From Paradevosia sp036499825 (lineage in GTDB: Bacteria > Pseudomonadota > Alphaproteobacteria > Rhizobiales > Devosiaceae): a stretch of DNA of 64,000 nucleotides. The notes under the pieces were generated by a model that saw nothing but the letters and a program-made list of their open reading frames with translations, did no database searches and was not told where the DNA came from. A program made the position numbers and the translations under genes. Shown one piece after another: positions 50,813 to 59,715 of the stretch. The stretch's first letter is position 1. Each line of letters begins with the position of its first letter. The DNA lies in assembly GCA_036499825.1 (NCBI GenBank), contig DASYCZ010000011.1, forward strand, positions 57,021 through 121,020. The letters are read 5' to 3'.

Positions 50813-52044
50813 TTGTTCATCCCCAGATAACGGCCGACCGATTCCACATCCTTGTCGCCGCGGCCCGACAGGCACAGCACGATGGTCTCGTCCTTGCCCA
50901 TGGTGGGGGCCAGCTTCATCACCTGCGCCAGCCCATGCGAGCTTTCGAGCGCCGGGATGATGCCTTCGAGCCGGGTGCACAGCTGGAACGCCTCCAGCGC
51001 CTCGGCATCGGTGATGGGCACATAGGTCACGCGCTTGCTGTCATGCAGGAACGAGTGCTCCGGCCCGACGCCCGGATAATCGAGGCCCGCCGAAATCGAA
51101 TGGCCTTCGAGGATCTGCCCGTCCTTGTCCTGCAACAGATAGGTGCGGTTGCCGTGCAGCACGCCGGGGCGGCCGCCGGTCATCGAGGCCGCATGGCCGT
51201 TCTCGATATGGATGCCGTGGCCGCCGGCCTCGGCGCCATAGATCCTCACCGTCGGCTCGTCGAGGAAGGCATGGAAGGTGCCGATGGCGTTGGAGCCGCC
51301 ACCCACGCAGGCAACCACCGCGTCAGGCAGTCTGCCTTCCATCTCCTGGTGCTGCGCCTTGATTTCCTCGCCGATGATCGACTGGAAGTTGCGCACCATT
51401 TCCGGATAGGGGTGGGGGCCTGCCGCCGTGCCGATCAGGTAATAGGTGGTCTCGACATTGGTCACCCAGTCGCGCAGCGCCTCGTTCATGGCATCCTTGA
51501 GGGTGCCGGCGCCGGCGCTGACCGGCCGCACTTCGGCGCCCAGCATCTTCATGCGCAAAACGTTGGGATATTGCCGCTCGACGTCGGTGGCGCCCATGAA
51601 GATCACGCAGGGCAGGTCGAACTTGGCGCACACCGTCGCCGTCGCCACGCCATGCTGGCCGGCGCCGGTTTCGGCGATGATGCGGGTCTTGCCCATGCGC
51701 TTGGCCAGCAGGATCTGGCCCAGCGTGTTGTTCACCTTGTGGCTGCCGGTGTGGTTCAGCTCTTCGCGCTTGAAATACACCTTGGCGCCACCGAGCTTTT
51801 CGGTCAGCCGTTCGGCGAAATACAGCGGCGACGGCCGGCCCGTATAGTGCTTGCCCAGATATGCGAGCTCGGCCCTGTAGGCCGGGTCCGCCTGCGCGGC
51901 GCGATAGGCCTTTTCGAGATCGAGGATCAGCGGCATCAGCGTTTCGGCGACGAACCGCCCGCCATAAAGGCCGAAACGGCCGCGTTCATCGGGGCCGGTG
52001 CGCAGGCTGTTCGCCCCGCGGGCATTCAGGTCGGTTTCGTCCAT
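50809..52044 (-). CDS. trpB: Tryptophan synthase beta chain
   Basis: A 411-residue PLP enzyme joining indole and serine. The PLP Lys lies in LNHTGSHKVNNTLGQ, the catalytic Glu in AETGAGQHGVATAT, and the phosphate-binding loop in CVGGGSNAIG. Start ATG 52044 (MDETDLNARG) matches homologues; the longer frame to 52119 overlaps trpF. It lies 19 bp after trpF and overlaps trpA, so trpF-trpB-trpA is one operon. Confidence 0.97.
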   Translation of the reverse strand: MDETDLNARGANSLRTGPDERGRFGLYGGRFVAETLMPLILDLEKAYRAAQADPAYRAELAYLGKHYTGRPSPLYFAERLTEKLGGAKVYFKREELNHTGSHKVNNTLGQILLAKRMGKTRIIAETGAGQHGVATATVCAKFDLPCVIFMGATDVERQYPNVLRMKMLGAEVRPVSAGAGTLKDAMNEALRDWVTNVETTYYLIGTAAGPHPYPEMVRNFQSIIGEEIKAQHQEMEGRLPDAVVACVGGGSNAIGTFHAFLDEPTVRIYGAEAGGHGIHIENGHAASMTGGRPGVLHGNRTYLLQDKDGQILEGHSISAGLDYPGVGPEHSFLHDSKRVTYVPITDAEALEAFQLCTRLEGIIPALESSHGLAQVMKLAPTMGKDETIVLCLSGRGDKDVESVGRYLGMNK

Positions 52045-52063
52045 GGCACTCAGCTTGGGGCTC

Positions 52064-52729
52064 TCAGCTTTGGGCGGCGGCCCGCGCGTTGGAAATGAAG
52101 GACGCGATGAGTTCTGCATCCTTTTCGCCGGGGCTCGATTCCACCCCGGACGACACGTCGATCCCGAAGGGCCTGACGGTCCGCACCGCTTCCGCCACCG
52201 TTTTCGGTGTCAGGCCACCCGAAAGCATGAATGCCACATTGGGGTCAAGCGCCTTGAGCAGGCCCCAGTCGAAGGGAACCCCGAGCCCGCCCGGCCGGTC
52301 GGCGCCCTTGGGCGGCTTGGCGTCGAGCATGATGCGGTCGGCGACATCGAGAAATCCCGTGACGGCATCGAGATCCTCGGCCGTCCCCACCGGCAGCGCC
52401 TTGAGGATGGAGACACCCGCCTCGGCGCGGATGGCCTCGACGCGGTGCGGGGTTTCCGGGCCATGCAGCTGGATCCAGTCGGGCCCCAGCGCCGCCACTT
52501 CCGCCACCAGCGAATTGTCGGGGTTGACCAGCAGCACGCAGGTCTCGACCCGCCCGCGGGCCTCCGAGATCAGCGAGCCGATGGTCTCGATGCCGGCATG
52601 GCGCGGCGAGCGCGCGAAATGCACGAAGCCGACCATGTCGGCGCCCGCCTCGATCGCGGCTTCCAGGATGGCCGGCGTCTTGATGCCGCAGATCTTGATG
52701 ATGGTGGGGTCGGTGGTCGGGGCGCTCAT
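52064..52729 (-). CDS. trpF: Phosphoribosylanthranilate isomerase
   Basis: A 221-residue TIM-barrel enzyme of tryptophan synthesis. The opening IIKICGIKTPAILEAA carries the catalytic Cys; GADMVGFVHFARSPRH, WIQLHGPETPHRV, FMLSGGLTPKTVAEAV and GIDVSSGVESSPGEKD with the catalytic Asp complete the family pattern. It is the first of the three trp genes, 6 bp downstream of the LapA-domain gene. Confidence 0.96.
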   Translation of the reverse strand: MSAPTTDPTIIKICGIKTPAILEAAIEAGADMVGFVHFARSPRHAGIETIGSLISEARGRVETCVLLVNPDNSLVAEVAALGPDWIQLHGPETPHRVEAIRAEAGVSILKALPVGTAEDLDAVTGFLDVADRIMLDAKPPKGADRPGGLGVPFDWGLLKALDPNVAFMLSGGLTPKTVAEAVRTVRPFGIDVSSGVESSPGEKDAELIASFISNARAAAQS

Positions 52730-52735
52730 CGGGTC

Positions 52736-53101
52736 TCAGGTCTTATCGAGAAAGTCGTCGACTTCCAGCAGGGCCCTGCCATCCTGCGGCCGGGCGGACG
52801 ATTTGCGCAAGCCGTCGAGCTCGCGCGTCAGGTATTCGGCTTCCTTGCGCCACTGCCGCTTTTCGCGGCGGACGCGGCCCTGCGCCAGCCAGGTGGCGAC
52901 GCCGCCCAGCAGCACGCCGATGAGCAGCACCGCATAGATGACCAGGAACAGCGGCACGCCGAAACCCGGCGCGGTCAGCGCCTGCGGCGAGACAAAGGGG
53001 TTGAAGTTGACGATCACCAGTTGCCGGTTGGCCAGGGCAAAAACGATGAGCAGGCCGCATAGCGGCACCAGCACAATCCAACCGGCGATGCGTTTGACCA
53101 T
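52736..53101 (-). CDS. LapA-domain (DUF1049) membrane protein
   Basis: A 121-residue inner-membrane protein with two hydrophobic helices (residues 5-25, WIVLVPLCGLLIVFALAN onward, and about residues 49-71) joined by the conserved NRQLVIVNFNPF segment, then a coiled, charged cytosolic tail (RVRREKRQWRKEAEYLTREL). This matches the lipopolysaccharide assembly protein A domain family. It lies between ihfB and trpF, a conserved context, and starts at MVKRIAG rather than the upstream in-frame ATG. Confidence 0.87.
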   Translation of the reverse strand: MVKRIAGWIVLVPLCGLLIVFALANRQLVIVNFNPFVSPQALTAPGFGVPLFLVIYAVLLIGVLLGGVATWLAQGRVRREKRQWRKEAEYLTRELDGLRKSSARPQDGRALLEVDDFLDKT

Positions 53102-53125
53102 GATGCCTAAGCCAGGAAACAACCG

Positions 53126-53407
53126 CTATTCACGGTTGAGCCGTTCGCGGATCTCTTTGCCGGCCTTGAATTGCGGCACATATTTCTCGCCGACATCGAC
53201 CTGCTCGCCCGTTCGGGGGTTGCGGCCGACGCGGGCGGGCCGGTTCTTCACCGAAAACGCCCCGAAGCCGCGCAGCTCCACACGGTCGCCGCGCGCCATG
53301 GCGTCACCCACCTCATCGAGGATGGCATTGACGATATTTTCGATATCGCGCTGGAACAGATGCGGATTTTCGCCTGCCAGCTGTTCTACGAGTTCGGATT
53401 TAATCAT
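53126..53407 (-). CDS. ihfB: Integration host factor subunit beta
   Basis: A 93-residue DNA-bending protein. It opens MIKSELVEQLAG, has the dimer helix NIVNAILDEVGDAMARGDRVELRGFGAF, and the beta-arm VKNRPARVGRNPRTGE with the intercalating Pro of RNPRTG. With IhfA it shapes promoters, recombination sites and the replication origin. It precedes the LapA-domain gene and follows sppA on the same strand. Confidence 0.96.
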   Translation of the reverse strand: MIKSELVEQLAGENPHLFQRDIENIVNAILDEVGDAMARGDRVELRGFGAFSVKNRPARVGRNPRTGEQVDVGEKYVPQFKAGKEIRERLNRE

Positions 53408-53452
53408 CGCCGTCCCCGGGCATGGTACCGCGCGTGCCGAGCACGCACGGCC

Positions 53453-54415
53453 TCAGAATGCGGGCCCAACCTGCCAAAGCGACACGAGCCCGTCAAGCAC
53501 GATAGGTCCGGTGGCGCCAAGGCCAAGCGCCGAACGCGCCTCCGAGCCCAATATTTTGCCGATCCAGCCGAATTTATCGTCGGCGATGGGATAGACCGTG
53601 ACCACCGGAAGGTTGGCGGCCACCTGCTTGTCGCTCTCCATCCAGGCCTGCGCTTCCGCCTCGCCCCCGATGGCGTCGATGAGCTTGGCGTCGACGCCCT
53701 GCCGGCCCGTCAGGATGCGGCCATCGGCCAGCGCCACCGTCTGGTCATGGGTGAGGCCGCGGCGTTCCGCCACGATATCGACGAACCAGTTGAAACTGTC
53801 GGTGATGAGCGATTGGAGGCTGTCGCGCACTTCCGGCTTGATCGGGCCGTTGAAATCCGGTTCCGCCTTGAGGGGCCCGGAGGCGACTTTGTCGGTCGAG
53901 ATGCCGATGGTCTGCATCAGCTTGCCGGCATCGACATGCTGGTAGAGCACCCCGATCGAGCCCACGATCGACAGGCGCCGCGCAAAGATGCGGTCGGCGG
54001 CGATCGCCGTCATATAGGCGGCCGATGCGCCCAGCTCGGCGATCACCGCGGTCACGGGCTTCCTGGCCCGGAGCGCGCCCAGCGCTTCATAGAGTTCTTC
54101 CCCGCCGGCGGTGGTGCCGCCCGGCGAGTTGATGGTCACGATCACGCCTTTGACCTGGCTGTCATTGGCGAGATCCTCGATGGTCTTGAGCCGTGCCGGA
54201 TCGGTCGCGATGGTGCCGTCGATGACGAGGCGCGCAATATGCGGGGCCGCGCCCCCCTGTTCGAGCGCGAAGCGCCCGGCGATCGCCAATACGGCCAGCC
54301 CGATGGCGATAAATGCCAGAATCCGCCAGCGCTCGCGCGAACGCCGCAGCTGGCTGGTGGCCGGAATGGCATCCAGGCTCTGGTCGCCGTGAGGGGCGGA
54401 AGGCGTGTCGGTCAT
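53453..54415 (-). CDS. sppA: Signal peptide peptidase SppA, short form
   Basis: A 320-residue membrane-anchored Ser/Lys protease that degrades cleaved signal peptides. The membrane helix is at about residues 31-48 (RILAFIAIGLAVLAIAG), followed by GVIVTINSPGGTTAGGEELYEA, the nucleophile region AELGASAAYMTAIAAD, and VGSIGVLYQHVDAGKLMQTIGI with the Lys in ASGPLKAEPDF. It is the half-length, single-protease-domain type common in this group. It starts 45 bp upstream of ihfB. Confidence 0.94.
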   Translation of the reverse strand: MTDTPSAPHGDQSLDAIPATSQLRRSRERWRILAFIAIGLAVLAIAGRFALEQGGAAPHIARLVIDGTIATDPARLKTIEDLANDSQVKGVIVTINSPGGTTAGGEELYEALGALRARKPVTAVIAELGASAAYMTAIAADRIFARRLSIVGSIGVLYQHVDAGKLMQTIGISTDKVASGPLKAEPDFNGPIKPEVRDSLQSLITDSFNWFVDIVAERRGLTHDQTVALADGRILTGRQGVDAKLIDAIGGEAEAQAWMESDKQVAANLPVVTVYPIADDKFGWIGKILGSEARSALGLGATGPIVLDGLVSLWQVGPAF

Positions 54416-54532
54416 GGCGCGCTGAACCGGAATGGCATCGATGGCAAAGACTTAGGCCCCGCCTGCCCCAAAAGCAAGGCAAAGGCTCAGCCGCCCTTTT
54501 GGGGATTTGAGCTGCGCGCTGCCACGGCCCCG

Positions 54533-55036
54533 TCAAGCCAGCGGTTTCACCATCAGCCGCGCCGCGTCTTCGTAGCTGCCGAGCTTGGCTGCCAGCGCCG
54601 GGGCGTCGACCGGCATAAATCCCTGGCGCTGCCAGAAGCCGAGCGAACCGTTGACGGCGATGAGGCTCATGGACTGAAAGCCGCGGTGCCGGGCGTGCTG
54701 GGTGAGGTCGCCCACGAGGCGCGTGGCGGCGCCGGTGCCGCGGGCGGCGGGCAGCAGCGCCAGGTCATGGAGGTAATAGGTGTCGGCGGCAGCGGGCAGG
54801 GCGCCGAGGAGGCTGTCGAGCGCCGGCGGCGCATCGAGCTGCCAGGGATGGCTCAGCACATAGCCGCAGGCCGCGCCATCGAGTTCGAGAAGTCTCACGC
54901 CATCGGGATAGAGCGCCAGCCGCTCGGCGAAAACCTCTGGCCGCTCGAAAAATCCCGGATGCACGATGGCGGCCACGGCTTCGACCGCCGGCAGGTCGAG
55001 CGTCGTCATGGGGCGCCAGTGGATATCGTGAGGCAT
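54533..55036 (-). CDS. GNAT family N-acetyltransferase
   Basis: A 167-residue acetyl-CoA-dependent transferase. The acetyl-CoA loop RGTGAATRLVGDL (about residues 110-122) is preceded by DTYYLHDLALLPAA and followed by GFQSMSLIAVNGSLGFWQRQGF, a standard GNAT arrangement. The substrate cannot be inferred. The start is ATG 55036 because the next in-frame ATG (55066) lies inside the rpsA terminator stem. Neighbours are housekeeping genes with no obvious link. Confidence 0.88.
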   Translation of the reverse strand: MPHDIHWRPMTTLDLPAVEAVAAIVHPGFFERPEVFAERLALYPDGVRLLELDGAACGYVLSHPWQLDAPPALDSLLGALPAAADTYYLHDLALLPAARGTGAATRLVGDLTQHARHRGFQSMSLIAVNGSLGFWQRQGFMPVDAPALAAKLGSYEDAARLMVKPLA

Positions 55037-55052
55037 GAACAGTGACGCCAAC

Positions 55053-55082
55053 AAAAAGGCCCGCACCAGATCGGTGCGGGCC
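55053..55082 (-). terminator. Rho-independent terminator of rpsA
   Basis: Read leftward: GGCCCGCACC, loop GATCT, GGTGCGGGCC, then TTTTTG. It is a perfect 10-bp stem with a T run, 27 bp after the rpsA stop. Confidence 0.92.
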
Positions 55083-55108
55083 CATACTAGCAGAAAACCG
55101 CGAAAAGC

Positions 55109-56803
55109 TTAGTTGTCGTCGCGGTTCTTGAGGGCGGCGCCCAGGATATCGCCGAGCGAAGCGCCCGAATCCGAGGAACCGTACTGTGCCACGGCTTCCT
55201 TCTCCTCGGCGATTTCAAGCGCCTTGATGGAGAGGGCGATGCGGTGGGTCTTCTTGTCGTACTGGGTGATGCGCGCGTCGACCTTCTCGCCCTTGGAGAA
55301 ACGCTCCGGGCGCTGGTCGTTGCGATCGCGGCTGAGATCGGCGCGGCGGATGAAGGCCGTCAGATCCGTATCGGCGATCTTGACCTCGATGCCGCCTTCG
55401 TTGACCTCGGTCACCGTGCCGGTGACGACGGCGCCCTTGCGGAGCGTATCGCCGGCCTCGACATACGGGTCGTCGCCGACCTGCTTGATGCCCAGCGAGA
55501 TGCGTTCCTTCTCGACGTCGACGTCCAGCACCTTGGCCTTGACCATGTCGCCACGGTTATAGTCCTCGAGCGCCAGCTCGCCGGCCTTCTGCCAGTCGAG
55601 ATCGGAGAGGTGCACCATGCCGTCCACATCGCCGTCGAGGCCGATGAACAGGCCGAACTCGGTCTTGTTCTTGACTTCGCCTTCGATGACGGAACCCACG
55701 GGGAACTTCTCGGAGAAGCTTTCCCAAGGATTCTGCAGGGTCTGCTTGAGACCGAGCGAAATGCGGCGCTTCTCGGGGTCGACTTCGAGCACCATGACTT
55801 CCACTTCCTGCGAGGTGGAGACGATCTTGCCCGGATGCACGTTCTTCTTGGTCCAGCTCATTTCCGAGACGTGGATCAGGCCTTCGATGCCCGGCTCCAG
55901 TTCGACGAATGCGCCGTAGTCGGTGATGTTGGTCACGCGGCCGGTGAAACGCGCGCCCAGCGGATACTTGGCGGCGATGCCTTCCCACGGATCGGCCTGG
56001 AGCTGCTTCATGCCCAGGCTGATACGGTGGCTCTCATGGTTGATGCGGACGATCTGCACCTTGATGGTCTCGCCGATCGACAGCACTTCGGACGGGTGGT
56101 TGACCCGGCGCCAGGCGATGTCGGTGACGTGCAACAGGCCGTCGATGCCGCCCAGGTCCACGAACGCACCGTAATCGGTGATGTTCTTGACCACGCCGTC
56201 GACGATCTGGCCTTCCTCGAGCTGCTGGACGATTTCCGAACGCTGCTCGGCGCGGCTCTCTTCGAGGATGGCGCGACGCGACACCACGATATTGCCGCGG
56301 CGCTTGTCCATCTTGAGGATCTGGAACGGCTGCGGCACGTTCATGAGCGGGCCGATGTCGCGGATCGGACGGATGTCCACCTGCGAACGCGGCAGGAAGG
56401 CGATGGCGCCTTCGAGGTCGACCGTGAAGCCGCCCTTGACCTGGTTGAAGATGATGCCTTCAACGCGCTCGTTCTTGTTGTGCAGCTCTTCGAGACGCAC
56501 CCAGCTCTCTTCGCGGCGGGCCTTCTCGCGGCTGAGCACGGCTTCGCCCAGCGAATTCTCGACGCGGTCGACATAGACCTCGACGGTCGAGCCGACCTTG
56601 ATGGTGCCGTCACGGCCGGACTGGCCGAATTCCTTGAGGGCGATGCGGCCCTCGGTCTTGAGGCCCACGTCGATGATGGCGAGATCGTTCTCGATCGCCA
56701 CGACCGTGCCTTTGACAACGGTGCCTTCCAGGGGCTCGTTATCGACGAACGAATCCATCAACAGGGATTCGAAATCTTCCTTAGTCACAGTTTGCTGTGC
56801 CAA
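55109..56803 (-). CDS. rpsA: 30S ribosomal protein S1
   Basis: A 564-residue protein with six S1 RNA-binding domains, recognisable by repeats such as DGVVKNITDYGAFVDLGGID, GRVTNITDYGAFVELEPGIE and GEVKNKTEFGLFIGLDGDVD. It bridges mRNA to the 30S subunit. The start is taken as TTG 56803 (AQQTVTKEDFESLLMDSF), because GGAGAAG lies just upstream; a GTG at 56821 in frame lies before that ribosome site and would encode part of it. A strong terminator follows. cmk lies upstream on the same strand, 238 bp away. Confidence 0.97.
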   Translation of the reverse strand: MAQQTVTKEDFESLLMDSFVDNEPLEGTVVKGTVVAIENDLAIIDVGLKTEGRIALKEFGQSGRDGTIKVGSTVEVYVDRVENSLGEAVLSREKARREESWVRLEELHNKNERVEGIIFNQVKGGFTVDLEGAIAFLPRSQVDIRPIRDIGPLMNVPQPFQILKMDKRRGNIVVSRRAILEESRAEQRSEIVQQLEEGQIVDGVVKNITDYGAFVDLGGIDGLLHVTDIAWRRVNHPSEVLSIGETIKVQIVRINHESHRISLGMKQLQADPWEGIAAKYPLGARFTGRVTNITDYGAFVELEPGIEGLIHVSEMSWTKKNVHPGKIVSTSQEVEVMVLEVDPEKRRISLGLKQTLQNPWESFSEKFPVGSVIEGEVKNKTEFGLFIGLDGDVDGMVHLSDLDWQKAGELALEDYNRGDMVKAKVLDVDVEKERISLGIKQVGDDPYVEAGDTLRKGAVVTGTVTEVNEGGIEVKIADTDLTAFIRRADLSRDRNDQRPERFSKGEKVDARITQYDKKTHRIALSIKALEIAEEKEAVAQYGSSDSGASLGDILGAALKNRDDN

Positions 56804-57041
56804 ATTCTTCTCCAGATGCACCGGTGGTTTGGGGTTTGAGGAGCGGCCGCGCGGCCCTTCGGCAATGCCTGAAGAACCCGGTGCGGGGCGACCGATCCCG
56901 AACGACGATGTTTCTAAATTCCGCTGCCGAAGTCCCGATAAGGAGCCACAGGCCCTTCGTGAGAACCAAAGTCCTCGTGAGGGTCAAGGCCCCGCCGGGG
57001 ATGGCGTCCAGCGGTCCAATGCCGCAAGGATGGATTTCAGG

Positions 57042-57683
57042 CTATTGCCCGGCCTTGCGTGCAGTGACCGCATCGACGATGGCGACGGCGGCGCGGAGTG
57101 CGGCTTCTATATCCAGAAGCGTCGTATCTAGCAAGTGCGCGTCTTGGGCCGGAAAAAACCCGCCATTGGGATTGTTCATGTCCCGCGCGTCACGCTCTTC
57201 TATCTGGTGATAGAGCGCATATCTGTCAACCGGCAGGCCCCGGCGTTCCAGCTGCCGGGCGCGCCGTTCCATGCGCGCCTTGCTGTCGGCCCGGATGAAG
57301 AGCTTCACATCCGCATCCGGGCAGATATTGGTGCCGATGTCGCGCCCGTCGAGCACGGCGCCGCCCGGCTGCAGGGCGAAATTGCGCTGGAAGGCGAAGA
57401 GCGCCTGCCGGACTTCGGCGATCACGGCGACCTTGGAGGCCAGCACCCCGGTCTCGGCGGTGGTCAGTTTATCGACGTCGGTCAGATGGGCGGCGTCGAG
57501 TGCCCGGGCGGCCGCGATGGCGCGGGCCTCGAATTCGGCCTGGTCCTCATAGGGCGCCACCGCATGGCCCACGGCGCGATACAACAGGCCCGTATCCAGA
57601 TGGGGCAGGCCGTAATGGCCCGCGAGCCCGCTCGCCAGCGTGCCCTTGCCGGAGGCAGCCGGCCCGTCCACGGCGATGATCAT
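57042..57683 (-). CDS. cmk: (d)CMP kinase
   Basis: A 213-residue nucleoside monophosphate kinase. P-loop AVDGPAASGKGTLASGLA at residues 4-21, the LPHLDTGLLYRAVG lid and the LDGRDIGTNICPDADVKLFI motif are typical. The start MIIAVDGP (57683) is preceded by a GGGGGG run; the much longer frame upstream has no family features. In most alphaproteobacteria aroA sits directly upstream of cmk and rpsA downstream; here aroA is missing and a divergent TIGR02300 gene takes its place. Confidence 0.96.
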   Translation of the reverse strand: MIIAVDGPAASGKGTLASGLAGHYGLPHLDTGLLYRAVGHAVAPYEDQAEFEARAIAAARALDAAHLTDVDKLTTAETGVLASKVAVIAEVRQALFAFQRNFALQPGGAVLDGRDIGTNICPDADVKLFIRADSKARMERRARQLERRGLPVDRYALYHQIEERDARDMNNPNGGFFPAQDAHLLDTTLLDIEAALRAAVAIVDAVTARKAGQ

Positions 57684-57939
57684 AATGCTGCCCCCCACTT
57701 TGCGGCCCTCCGCCGCACCCACATTGGTGCGGTGCCGCACCCCGCGTCGGTGCGCGGGCGCACCCGCAATGGTGCCCTTAACACGCCGGCGGGCCGTGCA
57801 GCCAGTCCGGCCACGGCGCCATCCTGGGACGGTCTGCCGCCCTGGCGCGCGCATTTTCGGTTTGACAGGCCAAAAGTTTCCCCATAACCGGACGACAAGG
57901 CGGCGACGCCGCTTTCCATTCACCGTGAGGACGAAAAGA

Positions 57940-58335
57940 TTGGCTAGTTCCGACCGCGGCACCAAGCGTACCGATCCCGAGACCGGGCGCAAATTCTACG
58001 ACCTGAACAAGGATCCCATCGTTTCCCCGTTCACCGGCAAGTCCTATCCTCGTTCCTATTTCGAGCAGGTCCTGGCCGGCAAGCCGTCCCCGGCGCGCGC
58101 CAAGCCGGTCGATGACGAGGAAGAGACCGAAGAGGAAGAGGTGGAAGATGCCGCCGCTCCCGAAATCGTCTCTCTCGAGGACGCCGAGGAAGAAGTCGAG
58201 GGCGAGGAAGACATTCCAGATGTCGAGGATGTCGAGGTCGAGGAAGACCTGGGCGACGACGAAGACGTGTTCCTCGAGGAAGAGGAAGACGACGAGGAAA
58301 TCGGATTCGACGTCAATACCGAGGACGAGCGCTAG
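57940..58335 (+). CDS. TIGR02300 family acidic protein
   Basis: A 131-residue protein. The N-terminal GTKRTDPETGRKFYDLNKDP and IVSPFTGKSYPRSYFEQ match the TIGR02300 family, found almost only in alphaproteobacteria; from about residue 56 the chain is dominated by Glu and Asp. The function is unknown. The start is TTG 57940 with GAGG 10 nt upstream, as in relatives beginning MAxPELGTKR. It diverges from cmk and precedes tRNA-Ala, a conserved neighbourhood. Confidence 0.9.
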   Translation: MASSDRGTKRTDPETGRKFYDLNKDPIVSPFTGKSYPRSYFEQVLAGKPSPARAKPVDDEEETEEEEVEDAAAPEIVSLEDAEEEVEGEEDIPDVEDVEVEEDLGDDEDVFLEEEEDDEEIGFDVNTEDER

Positions 58336-58382
58336 AGCGTTTTTGGGAAAACCGGATGCCGCTTTTCCGGTTTGAAAGTGTT
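58334..58382 (+). terminator. Rhizobiales-type hairpin after the TIGR02300 gene
   Basis: AAACCGG pairs with CCGGTTT (or GGAAAA with TTTTCC), framed by GAGCGTTTT and TTTGAAAGTG, the same layout as the hairpin after mbfA. It directly follows the stop codon. Confidence 0.55.
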
Positions 58383-58606
58383 ATAAAACAAGGATTTAGA
58401 GCGTCTGTTTTGATACAGTCAAAACCCAAGCCGCTCTAGGGAATCCAGGCTTCCGGCGGTCTTTTTCAGACTGTCACAGAAACCTAAAATAAGCTCTTGC
58501 GCATCGTTGGGAGCTTGACTAGGTTGCACCGCGCTTCGGCAGGGGATGTTCTCCCGGCGAGGCGCAAATCCCAAGGGAAACCCATCAGGGCTTCCCGATT
58601 GGACAT

Positions 58607-58682
<76 letters not shown>

Positions 58683-58894
58683 AGTCCTCCCGCTGATGCG
58701 GAATAGTCCTCGGCCCTGAGGCTGGGACGCACCGAAGCCAGGAAGCTTCGGCCACCGGAGTTCAGAACTCCGGCTCCTCCGACAGACTTCGATGTGAGCG
58801 GCCTGCCTTCCAGGAAGGGCGATGAGCCGGCGTCGTACCAGGCCGCGCCGGCCCGTAATCGTTGCGGCCTTCGCCGCCCGAAATCCCGCATGTC

Positions 58895-59167
58895 CTACTT
58901 GATCCGGCCTTCGGCCTTGGCCTGCTCATAGGCGCGCTGCGCGAAGACGAATTCGTCCGGGTCGAGCCTGCCGTCATTGTTCCCATCGGCGCTGATATAC
59001 ATTTTGAGCGTCAACTCGGGCACCGCCGTCTGCGCCTCGTTGATCGACAGGTTTCCGTCGCCATTGAGATCGAGCTTCTTGAAGTCGGCCTGGGGGCCGG
59101 CCTGGCCGAAAGCCGTGCCCGACAGCAGGGTGGCCGACACGGCGGCGAGGAGGAGGAGCTTCTTCAT
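58895..59167 (-). CDS. Small secreted EF-hand protein
   Basis: A 90-residue protein with a signal peptide (MKKLLLLAAVSATLLSGTAF then GQA) and two EF-hand calcium loops: DLNGDGNLSINE (about residues 33-44) and a second ISADGNNDGRLDPDE (residues 58-72). The first loop is canonical; in the second the chelating Asp of position one is offset in a longer helix. The mature protein is therefore a periplasmic calcium-binding module. The role is unknown. Confidence 0.87.
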   Translation of the reverse strand: MKKLLLLAAVSATLLSGTAFGQAGPQADFKKLDLNGDGNLSINEAQTAVPELTLKMYISADGNNDGRLDPDEFVFAQRAYEQAKAEGRIK

Positions 59168-59715
59168 GACTATTCTCCGATGTTGTGTGCTCGGTTATCG
59201 AGGCACCGGGAGCACCCGCGGTGATGGGCACGGCTGGCAGAGATTGTCCTGCACGCGGCGCCCTCTGGCCGTCGCGTGCCGTCGGCGACGCTCCGGCGCG
59301 CGGCGCTGCCCGCAATGGGGCAGGCATGATGGCGTGCCGGCAGCGGCGGTGCCGTCAATGGCTCCCGCATACCGCCAAACACTCGCCCTGTCGGAGCGCT
59401 GGCTTTATTGAATTGAGGTCACAGAACCTGCCGGCCCAAGCGGCCGGCTAGTGTCGATGTGTGAGGATGATGCCTGTGCATCACGCTAAAATCCTACAGA
59501 CTGCCAAATAGACGGTCAATTTGTAATTTCACATCATATTACTAAAGCTATCGAAAATTGCCCAATACAAGAATGACGCATGAATTTTAGTCGGAACGAT
59601 TTTAGTCCACTTCGACCGCGGGTCGGCGGCAACTGTTCGCAAGGCTCCCTCCGTCACATCGTCCCGCCCGGCTTTTCCTTTGGCGGTGCGGATCGGCCGC
59701 GCTAAACTGGCTGGC
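59168..59715. other. 548-bp gene-free stretch with an AT-rich segment
   Basis: No convincing gene. 59168-59440 is GC-rich and featureless to my eye. From about 59460 to 59610 the sequence becomes noticeably AT-rich compared with the window, with runs such as TTTGTAATTTCACATCATAT, and contains a near-direct repeat of ATTTTAGTC (59585 and 59600). I looked for a cobalamin riboswitch ahead of cobG and saw none. Confidence 0.5.

Noticed and set aside
55037..55066. GNAT acetyltransferase start at ATG 55066
   Set aside because: This ATG lies within the stem of the rpsA terminator; ATG 55036 is downstream of it.
56804..56821. rpsA start at GTG 56821
   Set aside because: The GGAGAAG ribosome site lies inside this extension, directly before TTG 56803, which also matches where homologues begin.
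53171..56839. Long rightward frames opposite ihfB, sppA and rpsA
   Set aside because: They are antisense shadows of conserved genes with correct motifs and a good terminator on the other strand.
59168..59715. A second cobalamin riboswitch ahead of cobG
   Set aside because: No B12 box or GCCCCCGCAACT-type core is present on either strand.
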